NCBI GenBank assembly: GCA_028289545.1 | Contig: JANQPG010000002.1 | Span: 1 to 64,000, forward strand | DNA length: 64,000 bases | Direction: 5' to 3' | From: Woeseiaceae bacterium | Lineage (GTDB): Bacteria > Pseudomonadota > Gammaproteobacteria > Steroidobacterales > Woeseiaceae | Shown: piece by piece, positions 40,336 to 49,643 of the stretch | Numbering within the stretch: position 1 is the stretch's first letter | Layout: every line of letters begins with the position of its first letter | Program-made: the position numbers and the translations under genes | The notes under the pieces: model-generated | Databases searched by the model: none | Told to the model about the DNA's origin: nothing | The model's input: only the letters and a program-made list of their open reading frames with translations

Positions 40336-40422
40336 GCCGGGGTGGCGGAACTGGTAGACGCGCTGGATTCAAAATCCAGTTTCCGAGAGGAAGTGAGGGT
40401 TCGATTCCCTCTCCCGGCACCA
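40336..40422 (+). tRNA. tRNA-Leu (anticodon CAA)
   Basis: 87-nt class II tRNA with encoded CCA. The acceptor GCCGGGG pairs with TCCCGGC (one G-T pair), the anticodon stem CTGGA/TCCAG holds the loop TTCAAAA (anticodon CAA), and the variable arm TTTCCGAGAGGAAG is long, as for leucine tRNAs. The T-arm GGGTTCGATTCCC is normal. It lies 18 bases before the Nudix gene and may share a transcript. Confidence 0.96.
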
Positions 40423-40440
40423 CTCGACTCATAAGCCAGT

Positions 40441-40992
40441 ATGAAGTTTTGCCCGAGCTGCGGCGCCGAGGTCAAGTACCGTGTGCCCGCCGACGACAAT
40501 CGCGAGCGCGCCGTCTGCGACGCCTGCAACACCGTGCACTACAAGAACCCGCTGGTGGTTGTGGGCTGCGTCGCCGAGCGCGACGGCAAGATTCTGTTGT
40601 GCAGGCGCGCCATCGAACCTCGCTACGGTTACTGGACCGTGCCGGCCGGATTCATGGAGCTGGGCGAATCGCTGGCTGAAGGCGCTGCCCGGGAGACACT
40701 CGAGGAGGCCTGTGCAACCGTCGAAATCGGACACCTGTTCGCTTCCATCGACGTGGTCGACGCGGGCCAGGTACACCTGTTCTTCACCGGGAAACTCGTG
40801 AGCGACATTGCGCCGGGTAGCGAATCTCTCGAAGTCGGCATGTTCACCGAGGATGAGATTCCGTGGGACGAACTGGCGTTTTCGAGCGGCCGCTACGCGT
40901 TGACGAAATACTTCGAGGATCGCGGCCACAATAACGGCGTGCACATCCACGAGCTTCGTCGCGCGAAGCTTTCGGCCAACCGCTCGACCTAA
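40441..40992 (+). CDS. Nudix hydrolase with N-terminal zinc ribbon
   Basis: 183 aa. Residues 4-29 form a zinc ribbon with CPSC and CDAC pairs, and residues about 37-150 a Nudix domain. The Nudix box G-x5-E-x7-RE-x2-EE is in GFMELGESLAEGAARETLEEA, with the usual glycine after EE replaced by Ala-Cys. The zinc ribbon plus Nudix layout resembles NudC-like NAD hydrolases, but the protein is shorter and the NudC signature is absent, so the substrate is unknown. Confidence 0.9.
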   Translation: MKFCPSCGAEVKYRVPADDNRERAVCDACNTVHYKNPLVVVGCVAERDGKILLCRRAIEPRYGYWTVPAGFMELGESLAEGAARETLEEACATVEIGHLFASIDVVDAGQVHLFFTGKLVSDIAPGSESLEVGMFTEDEIPWDELAFSSGRYALTKYFEDRGHNNGVHIHELRRAKLSANRST

Positions 40993-41026
40993 TGACGGTC
41001 ACGGCGCCAGGGGCAACGCCGGCGGT

Positions 41027-41764
41027 TTACTCCGTCGCGGCGCTTTCGAGCCGCCCGGCCAGCGCTTCGGGGGGCATGTAGCCGCCGATCAGCGTGCCGT
41101 CTTCCAGGACTATGGTGGGAGTGCCCGACAGCCCTACCTCCTTACCCAGAACGTAGTGTTCCTGGACCATGGAAGCATCGCAGCTGTTCGACTCGAACTC
41201 GCGGTCCAGCTTGGCCGCCGTCAACGCTCGCTGCCGATCCGACGAACACCAGACGTCTTCCGAGGTATTCCAGGCGGCCGAGGCGGGACCGTTGCGCGGA
41301 TAAAGGAGGTAGCGCACTTCGATACCCTTATCGAGATACTCGTCGATTTGCGCGTGCAGGCGCCGGCAATAGCCACAATCGATGTCCGTGAAGATTGTGA
41401 CGCTGTGCTTCACGTTGGCCGGAGAAAACGCAATGACCTGACGATCATCCAGCGTGCTCATCAATTCGCGTCGAGCGACGTTGCGCGACTCTTCGGTCAG
41501 GTTGACCTGGCGATCGAGGTCAATGATGTCGCCCTGCATGAGATAACGGCCGTCGTCGGACACGTAAGCGACGATGCCGCCCTTCTGCAGCTTGTACCAG
41601 CCGTCGATGCCGCTCTCGTCGATATCCTGCGGCTCGATCTCTTCGAACATGCCGGAAATCTTATCTCGAACCGAATCGAGCTTGGCGTCCGCCAACGCGG
41701 TTGCGGAAGCGGCGAACAGCGCAAGCGAGGCAATGGTAAGACATGCAGTAAGTTGGCGTGACAT
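41027..41764 (-). CDS. dsbC: DsbC-type thiol:disulfide isomerase
   Basis: 245 aa periplasmic protein. A signal peptide (residues 1-25, ending ALA) precedes a dimerisation domain (about 28-90) and a thioredoxin fold with active site CGYC (Cys130, Cys133). The cis-proline is in SGTPTIV. A second pair, Cys173 and Cys195, matches the structural disulfide of DsbC. I chose ATG at 41764, with AGGA 9 bases upstream. It is isolated, convergent with the Nudix gene. Confidence 0.93.
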   Translation of the reverse strand: MSRQLTACLTIASLALFAASATALADAKLDSVRDKISGMFEEIEPQDIDESGIDGWYKLQKGGIVAYVSDDGRYLMQGDIIDLDRQVNLTEESRNVARRELMSTLDDRQVIAFSPANVKHSVTIFTDIDCGYCRRLHAQIDEYLDKGIEVRYLLYPRNGPASAAWNTSEDVWCSSDRQRALTAAKLDREFESNSCDASMVQEHYVLGKEVGLSGTPTIVLEDGTLIGGYMPPEALAGRLESAATE

Positions 41765-41959
41765 AGTGGAATTCCTGAGACTCGGTAACCGGCGTGAGGC
41801 ATAGCGGCGAGGGTCATGCCGCCCGCGCCCGGAAGCAGCTCGCGCGCAGTCTAGCAAAGCGCGCGGTTTTGTGCCCTTGCCGATTTAGACCGTTGCTGCA
41901 GGCCTTTTATTACCGCAAATACGACGGCGGGACGTGCGGCGATGACCGCCCGCGCGCGA

Positions 41960-42892
41960 TCAGCCCCTGGGATGGTGCTCGCCGTGCAGGTCTTTCAGGC
42001 GCTCGCGGGCGACGTGAGTGTAAATCTGAGTCGTCGACAGGTCGCTGTGGCCCAGTAGCAGCTGTACAACGCGGAGATCGGCGCCGCGGTTGAGCAAGTG
42101 GGTTGCAAATGCATGGCGCAGGCTATGCGGCGAGAGTTTACGCCGGATGCCGGCTTTCTCGGCGTAGCGCTTGATAATGTGCCAAAACGCCTGCCGGGTC
42201 ATGCGATCGCCGCGGCGAGTGGGAAACAAATAGTCGGTCTGCCGCTCGAGCAGAATCTCCATACGCGGCCCGTTGATAAAGTCCCTGAGCCAGCGTTGCG
42301 ATTCATCGCCGAGCGGAATCAGCCGCTCGCGGTCGCCTTTGCCGACGATGCGCAGCACGCCCTGATTGAAGTTGATCTGCGACTGCTTGAGGTTGATGAG
42401 TTCGGAGACCCGGAGTCCGGTGGCATACAGGAGTTCGAGCATGGCGCGATCGCGATGGCCCAGCGGTTCATCGGTGTTCGGTGCGTTCAGCAACGCATCG
42501 ACTTCGTCTTCACTGAGCGTCTTGGGCAGCGAGCGACCGATCCGCGGCATTTCGATGTCTGCGGTCGGGTCCGTGTCGCGCAGCCCTTCGCGCATGATGT
42601 AGCGGAAAAAACGCCGGAAACTCGAGAGCTGTCGTGCGGTGGAGCGCGGTTTTGCGCCGGATTCGACGCGATCGGCAATAAAGCCCAGCAGATCCGCCTT
42701 GTTCGCGTCCTGGATGGTTTTGTTGCTCTTCGACAGCCCACGGCCGAGCGTCATGAGGTCGGCGCGATAGGCGCCCAGCGTGTTCTGGGAGAGTCCGCGC
42801 TCCATCCAGATTGCGTCGAGAAAGCGGTCTACCAGCTCCTCGCTTTCCGCAACCTTCGATGCTTCCTGATTGTTACCGTCAGTGCTAGCCAT
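41960..42892 (-). CDS. xerD: Site-specific tyrosine recombinase XerD
   Basis: 310 aa. With XerC it resolves chromosome dimers at dif. The N-terminal core-binding domain (about 18-105) starts with VDRFLDAIWMERGLSQNTLGAYRADL, and the catalytic domain carries Arg in ATGLRVSELINL, HSLRHAFATHLL, GHSDLSTTQIYTHV with the nucleophile tyrosine, and the last HHPRG, which is typical of XerD. The start at 42892 leaves a 15-residue polar extension. No dif site or integrated element is visible near it. Confidence 0.94.
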   Translation of the reverse strand: MASTDGNNQEASKVAESEELVDRFLDAIWMERGLSQNTLGAYRADLMTLGRGLSKSNKTIQDANKADLLGFIADRVESGAKPRSTARQLSSFRRFFRYIMREGLRDTDPTADIEMPRIGRSLPKTLSEDEVDALLNAPNTDEPLGHRDRAMLELLYATGLRVSELINLKQSQINFNQGVLRIVGKGDRERLIPLGDESQRWLRDFINGPRMEILLERQTDYLFPTRRGDRMTRQAFWHIIKRYAEKAGIRRKLSPHSLRHAFATHLLNRGADLRVVQLLLGHSDLSTTQIYTHVARERLKDLHGEHHPRG

Positions 42893-43105
42893 GGCGTCCG
42901 TCTGGTCGATCGAGCAATCCGTTGCTGCCGCGGCGGGTGCTCGCGGCAAATTCCGAGGCTTTTGAGTATGATAACTGCGCCCTTCGACCGGCGTGATGAG
43001 CATCACAGATTGTCGAAGGCGTTTACATAAAGTGACCTCCGTCACACGGCCTCAAAGCCTCGACGCCGAGGCCCCGACACACACGAGCCTTCATCACTGT
43101 AGCCG

Positions 43106-43864
43106 ATGACGCCCCGCAAACCCGGACCTGTTACTCGTTTCGCCTACGCTCTGTACGGCGCATACGCCGTGAGCGTGTTTGCGCTTGGGGTGATGGCGTG
43201 TCTGCTCGTCGTCACGGTGACGCCGGGAGTGGAGCGCCGACGACGCATCGTCGCCTCGATCATTCGCGCGGCTTTCCTGTTGTCCGGGGCTGGCCCCGCC
43301 GTCAGCGGTCTCGACAATCTGCCGGCCGGGCCGTCGGTGGTGGTCGCCAATCACGCGAGCTACCTCGACGGGCTGCTGTTGAAGGGTTTTCTGCCGCCTC
43401 GCTTCTCGTTCGTGATCAAGGGTGAAATGCGCAGGAACCCGCTGGTGCATTTCCTGCTGCGTCGTTCCGGTGCACGATTTGTCGAGCGCTCGGGTGGCAA
43501 TAGCGCCGCGAAGGACGTCCGTGAGTTCGTTCGTGCCGCCCAGGAAGGTGCGGCGCTCGGCTTTTTTCCGGAAGGCACGTTCGTTGAAGAACCCGGTGTT
43601 ATGGACTTTCGCCCCGGCGCGTTCCTGGCCGCGATCAAGGCCGGGCTGCCTGTCGTGCCGATCGGCATCCGCGGCACCCGGGAAATGCTGCCGGCCGGCC
43701 GCATCCTGCCCTGGCCCGCTACGCTTGCGTTCGAAGTCCTGCCGCCGATCCAGCCGGACGATCCGGCATACGGCAACAGCAAGACGCTCGCCGAAGCCGC
43801 GCGTGCACGCATTTTGCCCATTGCAAGAGAACCCGACCGGCGCACCACTGTGGTGCGGGGATAA
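43106..43864 (+). CDS. PlsC-type 1-acyl-glycerol-3-phosphate acyltransferase
   Basis: 252 aa. A hydrophobic N-terminal helix (about residues 15-38) anchors it in the membrane. The acyltransferase motifs are NHASYLD (H-x4-D), FPEGTF, and VPIGIRG. It may acylate lysophosphatidic acid or a related lysolipid; the family is wide, so the acceptor is not certain. It begins a plus-strand run with thiolase and SDR genes. Confidence 0.88.
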   Translation: MTPRKPGPVTRFAYALYGAYAVSVFALGVMACLLVVTVTPGVERRRRIVASIIRAAFLLSGAGPAVSGLDNLPAGPSVVVANHASYLDGLLLKGFLPPRFSFVIKGEMRRNPLVHFLLRRSGARFVERSGGNSAAKDVREFVRAAQEGAALGFFPEGTFVEEPGVMDFRPGAFLAAIKAGLPVVPIGIRGTREMLPAGRILPWPATLAFEVLPPIQPDDPAYGNSKTLAEAARARILPIAREPDRRTTVVRG

Positions 43865-43931
43865 GAAAATGTTGCACTGCAGCGTAAAAAGGTGGACAGT
43901 ACGGCCGGGAAATTTGAAGGGAGATTAAAAA

Positions 43932-45113
43932 ATGACAGCGGATCCGGTAGTCATTCTCGGCGCAAAACGTACGCCGATCGGTGCCTTTCAGGGCGTATTC
44001 TCCAATACGACCGCTCCCAAGCTCGGCTCTGCCGCGATCGCCGCGGCGATCGCTGATGCCGGCGTCGACAGCGGCCGGATCGATGAAGTTTTGATGGGTT
44101 GTGTGCTTCCCGCCGGGTTGGGCCAGGCGCCCGCAAGGCAGGCTGCCATTGGCGCCGGGATTCCGGTGGGCGCGCCCTGCACCACGATCAACAAGATGTG
44201 CGGTTCCGGGATGAAGGCGATCATGCAGGGCTACGATGCCATTCGCGCGGGCAGCGCCGGGCTGGTTGTTGCCGGCGGCCTCGAATCCATGACCAACGCG
44301 CCTTATCTGCTGCCGAAGGCACGCGGGGGTTACCGCATGGGCCACCAGGAAGTGCTCGACCACATGTTTACCGACGGCCTGCAGGACGTCTACGAAGGCC
44401 ATATGATGGGCCACTATGCCGAAAACGCGGCCGAGAAGTACGGATTTACGCGCGAGGACCAGGACGCCTTCGCAATCGAGTCGGTTACGCGCGCCCAGAG
44501 ATCCGTGGCCGACGGCAGCTTCGAGGCGGAAGTCACCCCGGTCAGCTTCTCCACCCGCCGTGGGGACGTTACCGTTGAGAAAGACGAAACGCCCGGCACG
44601 GTCAGCGTCGAAAAGATCCCCACGCTGCGCGCGGCGTTCCGCAAGGACGGCACGGTCACGGCGGCAAGCTCCTCGTCAATTTCGGACGGAGCGGCAGCGC
44701 TCGTGCTCTGCACGGCGAGCCGCGCCGAAGCGGACGGACTCGAACCCATAGCGCGGATTGTCGGACATTCGAGTTTTGCCCAGGAGCCGGCCTGGTTTAC
44801 GACGGCGCCGATCGACGCTATCGATCGTCTGCACCGACAGCTCGGCTGGAGCCCGGATGACGTCGATCTGTACGAAATCAACGAAGCCTTCGCCTGTGTC
44901 ACGATGGCGGCCATGCGCGACGTTGGCCTCGATCACGCCAAGGTCAACGTCAACGGCGGCGCCTGTGCGCTCGGACACCCGGTGGGCGCCACCGGCGCGC
45001 GCATTACGACGACGCTAATACATGCGCTGCGAGCGCGCGGGCTGAAACGAGGTGTTGCGTCGCTGTGTATTGGCGGCGGCGAAGCCACTGCGGTCGGTAT
45101 CGAAATCGACTAG
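43932..45113 (+). CDS. Acetyl-CoA C-acetyltransferase (thiolase)
   Basis: 393 aa biosynthetic-type thiolase. The acyl-carrying cysteine is in NKMCGSGMKA, the histidine in GGACALGHPVGATGAR, and the proton-donor cysteine in SLCIGGGEA; the EINEAFA loop is also kept. It condenses two acetyl-CoA or cleaves acetoacetyl-CoA. GGGAG precedes the ATG. With the next SDR gene it may serve short-chain acyl-CoA turnover or branched amino acid breakdown. Confidence 0.95.
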   Translation: MTADPVVILGAKRTPIGAFQGVFSNTTAPKLGSAAIAAAIADAGVDSGRIDEVLMGCVLPAGLGQAPARQAAIGAGIPVGAPCTTINKMCGSGMKAIMQGYDAIRAGSAGLVVAGGLESMTNAPYLLPKARGGYRMGHQEVLDHMFTDGLQDVYEGHMMGHYAENAAEKYGFTREDQDAFAIESVTRAQRSVADGSFEAEVTPVSFSTRRGDVTVEKDETPGTVSVEKIPTLRAAFRKDGTVTAASSSSISDGAAALVLCTASRAEADGLEPIARIVGHSSFAQEPAWFTTAPIDAIDRLHRQLGWSPDDVDLYEINEAFACVTMAAMRDVGLDHAKVNVNGGACALGHPVGATGARITTTLIHALRARGLKRGVASLCIGGGEATAVGIEID

Positions 45114-45174
45114 GGTAGTCGACCCGGGTAATGGGCTTCGGCCAGAGGCCTGAGAAACCGACGAGGACTCCAGC

Positions 45175-45942
45175 ATGGACCTAAGTACCGCTAAAGCCGT
45201 CGTGTCGGGCGGCGCATCCGGCCTCGGACTGGCGACTGCGGAGCGCGTAATCGCCGCCGGCGGCCAGGCCGCTTTACTCGACGTCAATGAGGAACAGGGT
45301 GCCGCAAGCGCCGAACGTCTCGGCGAGCGAACCGTATTTCTGAGGACCGACGTTACGGACGAGTCCTCGGTCAGGGCCGCCGTTGAGGCCGCCGCCGACT
45401 TCATGGGCGGGATTACGCTGGCCGTTAACTGTGCCGGCGTCGCAACCGCGGGGCGCACGCTCGGGCGCGAAGGGCCCTGGCCCGCCGAGCAATTCGAACG
45501 CGTGATCCGGATCAACTTGCTGGGCTCTTACATCGTCACCAAGGAATCGGTGGCGCTGATGGTCGACAACGAACCGAACGCCGATGGCGAACGCGGTGTC
45601 GTCGTCAGCACCGCGTCGATCGCGGCATTCGAAGGCCAGATCGGCCAGGCGGCCTACTCCGCGTCAAAAGGCGGCGTCGTCGGCATGATGCTGCCGCTGG
45701 CCCGCGAGTTTGCGCAATTCGGTATCCGGGTCAACACGATTGCGCCCGGGATCTTCAAAACACCGATGATGGCGGGTATGCCCGACGAGGTGCAGGCGTC
45801 CCTCGGCCAGCAGGTTCCGTTTCCGCCGCGCCTCGGCGAGCCGGACCAGTATGCCGATGCCGTGGCCTTCGTGTACGGCAATTCCTATGTGAATGGCGAG
45901 ACCATTCGCGTCGACGGCGCTATACGAATGCAACCCCGTTAG
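45175..45942 (+). CDS. Short-chain dehydrogenase, 3-hydroxyacyl-CoA dehydrogenase type 2-like
   Basis: 255 aa. The NAD site is [12 protein letters not shown] with the NCAGVA strand, Ser in [10 protein letters not shown], and the YSASKGG catalytic Tyr and Lys. The [26 protein letters not shown] region is characteristic of the HSD17B10 (type 2 hydroxyacyl-CoA dehydrogenase) group. It follows the thiolase by 61 bases, which supports a role in beta-oxidation of short or branched acyl-CoA. Confidence 0.9.
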   Translation: MDLSTAKAVVSGGASGLGLATAERVIAAGGQAALLDVNEEQGAASAERLGERTVFLRTDVTDESSVRAAVEAAADFMGGITLAVNCAGVATAGRTLGREGPWPAEQFERVIRINLLGSYIVTKESVALMVDNEPNADGERGVVVSTASIAAFEGQIGQAAYSASKGGVVGMMLPLAREFAQFGIRVNTIAPGIFKTPMMAGMPDEVQASLGQQVPFPPRLGEPDQYADAVAFVYGNSYVNGETIRVDGAIRMQPR

Positions 45943-45957
45943 GGCCTGCCAGGCGCT

Positions 45958-47607
45958 TTACATACCCGAATAGTTCGGACCGCCGCCGCCCTCGGGCACC
46001 GTCCAGACGATGTTCTGGGTCGGATCCTTGATGTCGCAGGTTTTGCAGTGCACGCAGTTCTGGGCGTTGATCTGAAAACGCTGGCTGCCGTCCTCCTCGA
46101 CCACTTCGTAGACGCCTGCCGGGCAATAGCGCTGCGCGGGCTCGGCATAGTTCGGCAGGTTGTAGTCGATCGGCACGGCCACGTCCTTCAGCACGAGGTG
46201 TGACGGCTGGTCCTCCTCGTGATTGGTGCTCGACAGGTAAACGGATGACAATCGGTCGAAGCTGATCACGCCATCCGGCTTCGGGTACTCGATGACGGGA
46301 TGTTCGGCAGCCTTGCCGAGCGATTCGTGGTCCGGCGTTGCGTAGTGCCAGGTAAACGGCAGCCGGCCGCGGAAGATGTTCTGATCGACGAAGGTAAACG
46401 CCGCCCCCAGGAACGTGCCCAGTTTGTGCAGCGCAGGCGTGAAGTTCCGCGCCCGATACAGTTCATCGTGCACCCAGGAATTGCCTACCGCCTCGCCGTA
46501 GGCCGCGAGTTCGTTCTGGCCCTCGTCTCCGGCCGCGAGCGCTTCCTGAATCGCCTCCGCGGCCAGCATGCCGGTCTTGATGGCCGTGTGCGCGCCCTTG
46601 ATCTTGATGCCGTTGAGAAAGCCGGCATCACAGCCCACCAGCATGCCACCGGGAAAACTCAGCTTCGGCAGCGACTGGAAACCGCCTTTGTTGACGGCCC
46701 GCGCGCCGTAGCTTACGCGCTTGCCGCCTTCGAGATAGTGGCGGATCTTCGGATGCTGCTTCCAGCGCTGGAATTCTTCGAACGGTGCCAGGTGCGGGTT
46801 GCGATAGCCGAGCCCGACAATAAGCCCGAGGAAAACCTGATTGTTCGCCGCGTGATACAGAAAACCGCCCCCGTCGGTGCGATTGTCGAGCGGCCAGCCC
46901 AGCGTGTGCACGACCAGTCCTTCTTCGTGCTTGCCGGCATCGATCTCCCAGACCTCCTTGAGCCCAATGCCGTAGTGCTGCGGATCAGCGTCCGCGCGCA
47001 GATCGAAGCGCTGCATGAGTTGCTCACCGAGATTCCCCCGGCAGCCTTCGGCAAACACCGTGTACTTGCCGAGGAGTTCGTAGCCCGGCGTGTAGGACGG
47101 CTTGCGACTGCCGTCTTTCGCAACGCCCATGTCACTGGTCGCTACGCCCGTGACCCGGCCGTCATCGTCGAACAGCACCTCGGAGGCGGCAAAACCCGGA
47201 AATACGTTGACGCCGAGGTTCTCCGCCTGCTCGCCGAGCCAACGGCAGAGCTTGCCCAGAGAAATGACGTAGTTGCCTTTGTTATGCATGGGCGCCGGCA
47301 GGAACGGACCCGGCACTTTGGGGCCCTTGGTTTCGCTCGTCAGGTAAAAGACGTCATCTCTCAACACCGGCGTCGTCACGGGTGCGCCCGCGTCCTTCCA
47401 GTCGGGGAACAGCTCGTCGAGGCCACGCGGATCGAAGACGTTGCCGGAAAGAATGTGGGCGCCAATTTCGGAGCCCTTTTCGAGCACAACAACCGAAAGA
47501 CTGTCGTCCAGCTGCATCAGCCGGCAGGCTGCAGCCAGCCCTGCCGGTCCGCCGCCGACAATCACGACATCGAACTCCATCGACTCACGCTCACTGTGTT
47601 CGCTCAT
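45958..47607 (-). CDS. Electron transfer flavoprotein-ubiquinone oxidoreductase
   Basis: 549 aa. It passes electrons from ETF, reduced by acyl-CoA dehydrogenases, to the quinone pool. FAD-binding FDVVIVGGGPAGLAAAC at the N-terminus, a quinone/FAD region with ARAVNKGGFQSLPKL, and the C-terminal 4Fe-4S cluster cysteines in CPAGVYE and NCVHCKTCDIKDPTQNI are all present. I chose ATG at 47607; GTG at 47628 is possible. It is membrane-associated, and no etfAB genes are in the window. Confidence 0.95.
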   Translation of the reverse strand: MSEHSERESMEFDVVIVGGGPAGLAAACRLMQLDDSLSVVVLEKGSEIGAHILSGNVFDPRGLDELFPDWKDAGAPVTTPVLRDDVFYLTSETKGPKVPGPFLPAPMHNKGNYVISLGKLCRWLGEQAENLGVNVFPGFAASEVLFDDDGRVTGVATSDMGVAKDGSRKPSYTPGYELLGKYTVFAEGCRGNLGEQLMQRFDLRADADPQHYGIGLKEVWEIDAGKHEEGLVVHTLGWPLDNRTDGGGFLYHAANNQVFLGLIVGLGYRNPHLAPFEEFQRWKQHPKIRHYLEGGKRVSYGARAVNKGGFQSLPKLSFPGGMLVGCDAGFLNGIKIKGAHTAIKTGMLAAEAIQEALAAGDEGQNELAAYGEAVGNSWVHDELYRARNFTPALHKLGTFLGAAFTFVDQNIFRGRLPFTWHYATPDHESLGKAAEHPVIEYPKPDGVISFDRLSSVYLSSTNHEEDQPSHLVLKDVAVPIDYNLPNYAEPAQRYCPAGVYEVVEEDGSQRFQINAQNCVHCKTCDIKDPTQNIVWTVPEGGGGPNYSGM

Positions 47608-47725
47608 TGCGATCGCTACCCTGCTCACAAAACGGTCGCTATTCTAACAGTGTCGCTGGCGGCCGGCAGCGCGTGCCGCTAAGCTTGCCCCGGAAAATTT
47701 CGCCCGAGACGCAGCCCGACACACC

Positions 47726-48826
47726 GTGACTTCGCCACATCCGATTCTCGAAACCTACCTTCGGGCTATCGAGCACGGCAGCCACCAGCGCGACCCTGCC
47801 CAGGAGCACGTTGTCGGCCTGCTGGTCGAGCTCGCGAAACAACTCGAAAAACGCGCCGCGGCGGCGCGCGGGCCGCTGGCGCGCTGGTTCGGGCGGCGCG
47901 ACGCGGATGCAATACCGGGCCTCTACGTATGGGGCGGCGTCGGTCGCGGCAAAACCTACCTGATGGACCTGTTCTTCGACGCCCTCCGCGTGGAGCGGAA
48001 GCAACGCATTCATTTCCACCGCATGATGGCCGACGTACACGGCCGCCTGGGCCGCCTCGAAGACGTGAAAGACCCGCTTGCGCGGGTTGCCGAGGACATT
48101 GCCGAGCGCACCCGCATTTTGTGTTTCGACGAATTTTTTGTCAGCGACATTGGCGACGCGATGATACTGGCTCGCCTGCTCGAAGCGCTGTTCGAGCGCG
48201 GTGTCGTGCTCGTCGCAACCTCCAACGTCGAACCCGACGGGCTCTACAAGGAGGGTCTGCAGCGCGCGAGGTTCCTGCCCGCCATCGAGCTCCTGAAGCG
48301 GCACACGAAGGTGGTCGAACTCGGCGGCGACACGGACTACCGTCTGCGGCTGTTGAAACAGGCGGGCACCTACCTGGACGCGGAAGACCCCGGAACCGTT
48401 GACCGTCTCGAGCGTTTTTTTTCGGAGTGCGCGTCGAGCCAGGTCCGCGAGGCCGCGGCGCTCGACGTCAACGGCCGGCCGATAGTCGCAACGCGCGTCG
48501 CAAAAAGCGTGGCCTGGTTCGAATTCGACGAATTGTGCGACGGACCCCGCAGCCAGGCGGACTACATCGAACTCGCGCGCTGGTATCCGACCGTCATAGT
48601 TGCCGGCGTCCCGACCTTCGATCCTACGCGCGAGGACCAGGCACGGCGCTTTATCTCGCTCGTGGACGAGTTTTACGACCGCCGGGTCAAGTTGATCGTG
48701 TCGGCAGCGGCGAGACCCAGGGAACTGTACGCCGGCAACAAGCTCGGATTCGAATTCGAACGCACGGCGAGCCGGCTCATCGAGATGCAGTCGGAGTCCT
48801 ATCTGCGCGAAGCGCACCTGGCCTGA
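47726..48826 (+). CDS. zapE: Cell division ATPase ZapE (AFG1-like)
   Basis: 366 aa. Walker A is WGGVGRGKTYLMD and Walker B ILCFDEFFVSD, with sensor residues in VATSNVEPDGLY. ZapE destabilises FtsZ rings in E. coli and belongs to the AFG1 family. The start is GTG at 47726; no strong ribosome site is visible. It is divergent from ETF-QO. Confidence 0.92.
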   Translation: MTSPHPILETYLRAIEHGSHQRDPAQEHVVGLLVELAKQLEKRAAAARGPLARWFGRRDADAIPGLYVWGGVGRGKTYLMDLFFDALRVERKQRIHFHRMMADVHGRLGRLEDVKDPLARVAEDIAERTRILCFDEFFVSDIGDAMILARLLEALFERGVVLVATSNVEPDGLYKEGLQRARFLPAIELLKRHTKVVELGGDTDYRLRLLKQAGTYLDAEDPGTVDRLERFFSECASSQVREAAALDVNGRPIVATRVAKSVAWFEFDELCDGPRSQADYIELARWYPTVIVAGVPTFDPTREDQARRFISLVDEFYDRRVKLIVSAAARPRELYAGNKLGFEFERTASRLIEMQSESYLREAHLA

Positions 48827-48941
48827 TTTCGCGCGAAAGCGCCTCAGGCGCAGCGGAATTTGTCACTCGTCGCCGCAGTCGCTACTGTAACGCCCCGGGG
48901 AAAGCGGTCCGGAACTAAATGGGAACTAATCGGGGAATACG

Positions 48942-49409
48942 ATGAGCGACGAGCCTTCGCAAAAAGAAGAACTGATTCTGGAAGATTTTCTGCCCTATCG
49001 GCTGGCGGTGCTGTCACACACGGTCAGCAGCAAGATTTCGGGCGTCTACGAAGAACGCTTCAAAGTCTCGATTCCGGAGTGGCGCGTCATTGCGATACTT
49101 GGCCGCTTTCCGGGCCTGTCCGCCGTCGAAGTGGCCCAGCGCACGATGCTCGACAAGGTGGCTGTCAGCCGCGCCGTCACCAAGCTGATCAAGAACGGCC
49201 GGCTCGACCGCGAGTTTGCGGACGCGGACCGGCGCCGGTCGATTCTCAACCTCTCACCCGAAGGCCGCCGTATTCACGACGAGATTGCGCCGCTGGCCCT
49301 GCGCTTCGAGAGGGATCTCCTGCACGGCATCAGCGACGAGGACTTCGAGCGCTTCAACCTCGTCATGGAGCGGCTCGTTGCGCGCGCCAGGCTGCTCGGC
49401 GCACCTTAG
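48942..49409 (+). CDS. MarR-family transcriptional regulator
   Basis: 155 aa winged-helix regulator. SIPEWRVIAILGRFPGLSAVEVAQRTMLDKVAVSRAVTKLIKNGRLDR shows the DNA-binding helices split over positions about 47-95, followed by the wing ADADRRRSILNLSPEG. It is isolated between zapE and the glutamate dehydrogenase, which could be a target. The ligand is unknown. Confidence 0.92.
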   Translation: MSDEPSQKEELILEDFLPYRLAVLSHTVSSKISGVYEERFKVSIPEWRVIAILGRFPGLSAVEVAQRTMLDKVAVSRAVTKLIKNGRLDREFADADRRRSILNLSPEGRRIHDEIAPLALRFERDLLHGISDEDFERFNLVMERLVARARLLGAP

Positions 49410-49643
49410 CCGACACCTGCCCCGGAGTCAGCCCGGAAAAAGAACCAGGTTCGATCGTCCGGTTCGCGAAAAGCGTGCCGGACGACCGTCGGCCGGCGCG
49501 CTAGTCGCCCATGATGCGCTCGACAGTCTTCAGTTGATAAAAAGCGTCAGAACGGGAACTTGTTACTGCGGCAATTAATGTAGAATGCCGCGCGTAGTCC
49601 AACGATCACCAGGCACACGTGCAGTGCCGGAGATAGTAGAACA
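49410..49643. other. Promoter region of the glutamate dehydrogenase gene
   Basis: No gene. TAGAAT (49581-49586) is preceded by TTGTTA 15 bases upstream and lies 58 bases before the ATG. The nonamer TAGAATGCC is one base from the one found upstream of trmJ and the TPR gene. No operator or riboswitch can be recognised. Confidence 0.35.

Noticed and set aside
41960-42892. Phage or integron integrase
   Set aside because: The tyrosine recombinase has XerD features, including the HHPRG end, and no attachment site, cassette or phage gene surrounds it.
46300-47682. 460-codon open frame antisense to ETF-QO
   Set aside because: Composition is Arg/Ala/His-rich as expected of an antisense frame; the minus strand encodes a complete conserved flavoprotein.
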